In this document: piece by piece, positions 5,447-6,795 of the stretch
Position numbering within the stretch: position 1 is the first letter of the stretch
Layout of the letters: every line of letters begins with the position of its first letter
From: an uncultured Oscillospiraceae bacterium
GTDB taxonomy: Bacteria; Bacillota; Clostridia; Oscillospirales; Oscillospiraceae
Assembly: GCA_905236265.1 (NCBI GenBank)
Contig: CAJOOV010000044.1
Coordinates: forward strand, 1-6,795
Direction of reading: 5' to 3'
Length of the DNA stretch: 6,795 bases
The notes under the pieces: model-generated
What the model saw: only the letters and a program-made list of their open reading frames with translations
What the model was told of the DNA's origin: nothing
The model's database searches: none
Position numbers and translations under genes: made by a program

Positions 5447-6271
5447 ATGTATAAAGAGACTAATTTCACTCTGATAGGAAAACGCATTGGAATGCTCGTC
5501 GTGGAATCTGAAGTTGAGCCTGAAATATCTTCCAACGGGAAAAAGAGCCGGCAATTCAAATGCGTTTGCGACTGCGGAAACAGTATCATTGCATCCTATA
5601 CTGGATTGCTTAGAGGCCACACAAACAACTGTGGATGCACACCTGGTTATAAGGTGCCCCCACTCGACCTGAGCGGATATAGATTTGGGAAGCTGCTAGT
5701 CATATCTGAGGCTAATCCTGCTTATGATACATCTGGCGAAAAAATACGCAGATGGCATTGTATCTGCGATTGTGGAAACAAAACTATTGTCAGACAGCGT
5801 AACCTCACCTGTAGAAACTATACCAAAAGCTGCGGCTGTTTAATTCGTCAACTGAAAGGCCCAAACAATAGCCTTGTCGGCCGTCGTTACGGAATGCTTA
5901 CCGTAAAAGCGGTTATCCAACCCTATAAGGATAAAAACGGAAACATCAAAAGATTATGTCTCTGTCTCTGTGACTGCGGAAGAGAACATGTTATTGAAGA
6001 GAAACGCATAAAATATGGCCAAACTAACAGCTGCGGATGTTTAAACCATATCAATCTAAGAAATCATAAGTTTGGGCATCTTACCATATTGTCAAGTAAT
6101 AAAGCATATAGAAGTAAACGCATTTACAATTGCCTGTGCGATTGCGGTAAAGTAATAACAGCCTCTTTCAATGACCTGTATAATTCTATCATCACCGATT
6201 GCGGGTGTCAAGCAGTACCGTCTGTCCAGGGAGAGTCATCACATCTTAATGAGGACGTCTCAGCCGAATGA
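5447..6271 (+). CDS. Protein of four tandem CxCDCG...CGC (zinc-ribbon-like) modules
   Basis: This 274-residue protein consists almost wholly of four copies of one module: a 'G.R.G.L.V' strand, a variable charged loop, CxCDCG, and a closing CGC. Module limits are about 10-64, 75-131, 143-198 and 203-254. The cysteines fall at 39/41/43/62/64, 105/107/109/129/131, 173/175/177/196/198 and 229/231/233/252/254. The fourth module is shortest and its N-terminal strand (HKFGHLTIL) is slightly diverged. Single modules of this kind are common in phage and Firmicutes proteins, often before HNH or AP2 domains; no such domain is seen here. The cysteines probably bind metal and the repeats probably bind nucleic acid, which I infer. 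The gene is visibly more AT-rich than the recombinase operon, suggesting separate acquisition. Its last 12 or so codons lie within the 19-bp repeat array, which also supplies the TGA stop. The ribosome binding site (AGGA) is weak. Confidence 0.85.
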   Translation: MYKETNFTLIGKRIGMLVVESEVEPEISSNGKKSRQFKCVCDCGNSIIASYTGLLRGHTNNCGCTPGYKVPPLDLSGYRFGKLLVISEANPAYDTSGEKIRRWHCICDCGNKTIVRQRNLTCRNYTKSCGCLIRQLKGPNNSLVGRRYGMLTVKAVIQPYKDKNGNIKRLCLCLCDCGREHVIEEKRIKYGQTNSCGCLNHINLRNHKFGHLTILSSNKAYRSKRIYNCLCDCGKVITASFNDLYNSIITDCGCQAVPSVQGESSHLNEDVSAE

Positions 6272-6427
6272 AGTCGTCTCAGCCGAGTGAGGTCATCACA
6301 TCTTAATGAGGACGTCTCAGCCGAATAAAGGCGTCTCAGACGAATGAGGACATATCATCCGAATAAAGGCATCTCATCCGAATGAAGTCGTCTCTGCCGA
6401 ATGAGTCCGTCTCTGCCGAATAAAGGC
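6238..6427. repeat. 19-bp tandem repeat array, ten units, each with a stop triplet
   Basis: Ten contiguous 19-bp units fit the consensus GTCTCAGCCGAATGAAGGC, with unit starts at 6238, 6257, 6276, 6295, 6314, 6333, 6352, 6371, 6390 and 6409. A degenerate eleventh begins at 6428 with GTC. Positions 2, 5, 11, 13, 15 and 19 are invariant. Position 14 alternates G or A, so positions 13-15 read TGA or TAA in all ten units. Units 1 and 4 are identical, revealing a 57-bp higher-order duplication. The first unit and most of the second are coding sequence of the upstream gene; the array ends 5 bp before the next gene's Shine-Dalgarno. Options are a variable-number repeat, plasmid-type iterons (17-22 bp is typical, but no replication gene is seen), or a protein-binding array. 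Confidence 0.95.
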
Positions 6428-6451
6428 GTCTTAAGGAGAGGGAGTAATAAA

Positions 6452-6757
6452 GTGACTAATGACGATAAAAACTATTTACGCAGAATTATACTTGAACGTA
6501 TGACACACCACTATTCGGAGGCGTTCGGTCCCGGGTCCTCCAACGCAGAGCAGTTTGCAGAGATGGAAAACAGGCTCAGGCAAACCCTTAGCCAGCTCCC
6601 GGAGCAGCAGTCCGGGGAGATTCAGCACTATCTGGATTATCTGTTTAACCGGAGCGCTCAGTTGGAGGAGCTTTACTATAGAAGCGGTTTTCTGGACGGA
6701 GTCAAGCTGTGTCAGTATCTCCAGCGCAAGATTGAAGATACATCAGCCAGTCGATAG
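6452..6757 (+). CDS. Small helical protein, DUF6809-like, function unknown
   Basis: This is a 101-residue protein starting at GTG 6452, preceded by AAGGAGAGGGAG with about 7 nt spacing. The longer open frame from 6401 is rejected because its first codons lie in the tandem repeat and have no ribosome binding site. The sequence is charged, predominantly helical and cytoplasmic. A central helix (33-50, AEMENRLRQTLSQLP at 36-50) and a C-terminal helix pair ending in YYRSGFLDGVKLCQYLQ (75-91) are apparent. The closing 'F..GF.LG....' pattern resembles small DUF6809-type proteins common in Clostridia, as far as I recall; a profile search would settle it. No catalytic motif is visible. It lies directly after the 19-bp array, so any promoter must be within or upstream of the array. 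Confidence 0.8.
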   Translation: MTNDDKNYLRRIILERMTHHYSEAFGPGSSNAEQFAEMENRLRQTLSQLPEQQSGEIQHYLDYLFNRSAQLEELYYRSGFLDGVKLCQYLQRKIEDTSASR

Positions 6758-6777
6758 TAGAACCTATCAAACTCATC

Positions 6778-6795
6778 GGGAGAAAACCGAAGTGA
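6778..6795 (+). other. Possible start of a further gene at the right edge
   Basis: GGGAG (6778-6782) lies 9 nt before GTG (6792-6794), at the last bases of the window and 34 nt after the previous stop. The preceding gene also uses GTG. With only one codon visible, it cannot be confirmed. Confidence 0.3.

Noticed and set aside
6238..6427. CRISPR array
   Set aside because: The 19-bp units are contiguous with no unique spacers between them, and no cas genes are present, so this is a simple tandem array.
6238..6427. Plasmid origin iterons
   Set aside because: Unit length fits, but there is no replication initiator, DnaA box or AT-rich melting region that I can identify in the window. It is kept only as an alternative.
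1..6795. tRNA, rRNA or known riboswitch
   Set aside because: I found no cloverleaf with a conserved T-loop, no rRNA sequence and no recognisable aptamer core when reading both strands.

Overview
The window looks like accessory DNA from a Gram-positive anaerobe of the class Clostridia, of gut Oscillospiraceae or Lachnospiraceae type. I infer this from the gene families, the strong AGGAGG-type ribosome binding sites and the frequent GTG starts. No taxonomic marker is present, so the assignment is a judgement. The content (large serine recombinase, Xre-type regulator, HU-like protein, phage-type Cys-motif repeat protein) points to an integrated mobile element or its remains.

Left part, minus strand, about 4860 down to 1. 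An Xre-family regulator (4861-4544) is closed by a strong intrinsic terminator (4523-4478). About 290 bp without a convincing gene follows, holding an 8-bp tandem repeat rich in TGTACA. Then comes a tightly packed operon: a large serine recombinase (4184-1974, GTG start), a 266-residue protein of unknown function (1958-1158), a 307-residue protein (1147-224), and a fourth gene that starts in an ATGA overlap at 227 and runs off the left edge. The recombinase C-terminus, the 307-residue protein and the partial protein share one recognisable domain. That links them by descent and probably by function. The recombinase also lacks the cysteines of the usual zinc ribbon.

Middle, 4862-5076. This divergent intergenic region separates the Xre gene from a plus-strand HU-like gene. 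It holds three dyad symmetries, good candidates for operators.

Right part, plus strand, 5077-6795. An HU-family protein is followed by a hairpin, then an AT-richer gene for a 274-residue protein built of four tandem CxCDCG...CGC modules. The 3' end of that gene runs into a ten-unit, 19-bp tandem array (6238-6427). Every unit carries a stop triplet at the same position, and because 19 is not divisible by 3 the stops rotate through all three plus-strand frames. After the array come a small helical protein resembling the DUF6809 type (GTG at 6452) and possibly the start codon of another gene at the right edge.

The most noteworthy signals are the domain shared across the recombinase operon, the recombinase without a zinc ribbon, the 19-bp stop-bearing array, and the cluster of dyads between the two divergent DNA-binding protein genes. 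I did not find a complete system that I could confidently call new.
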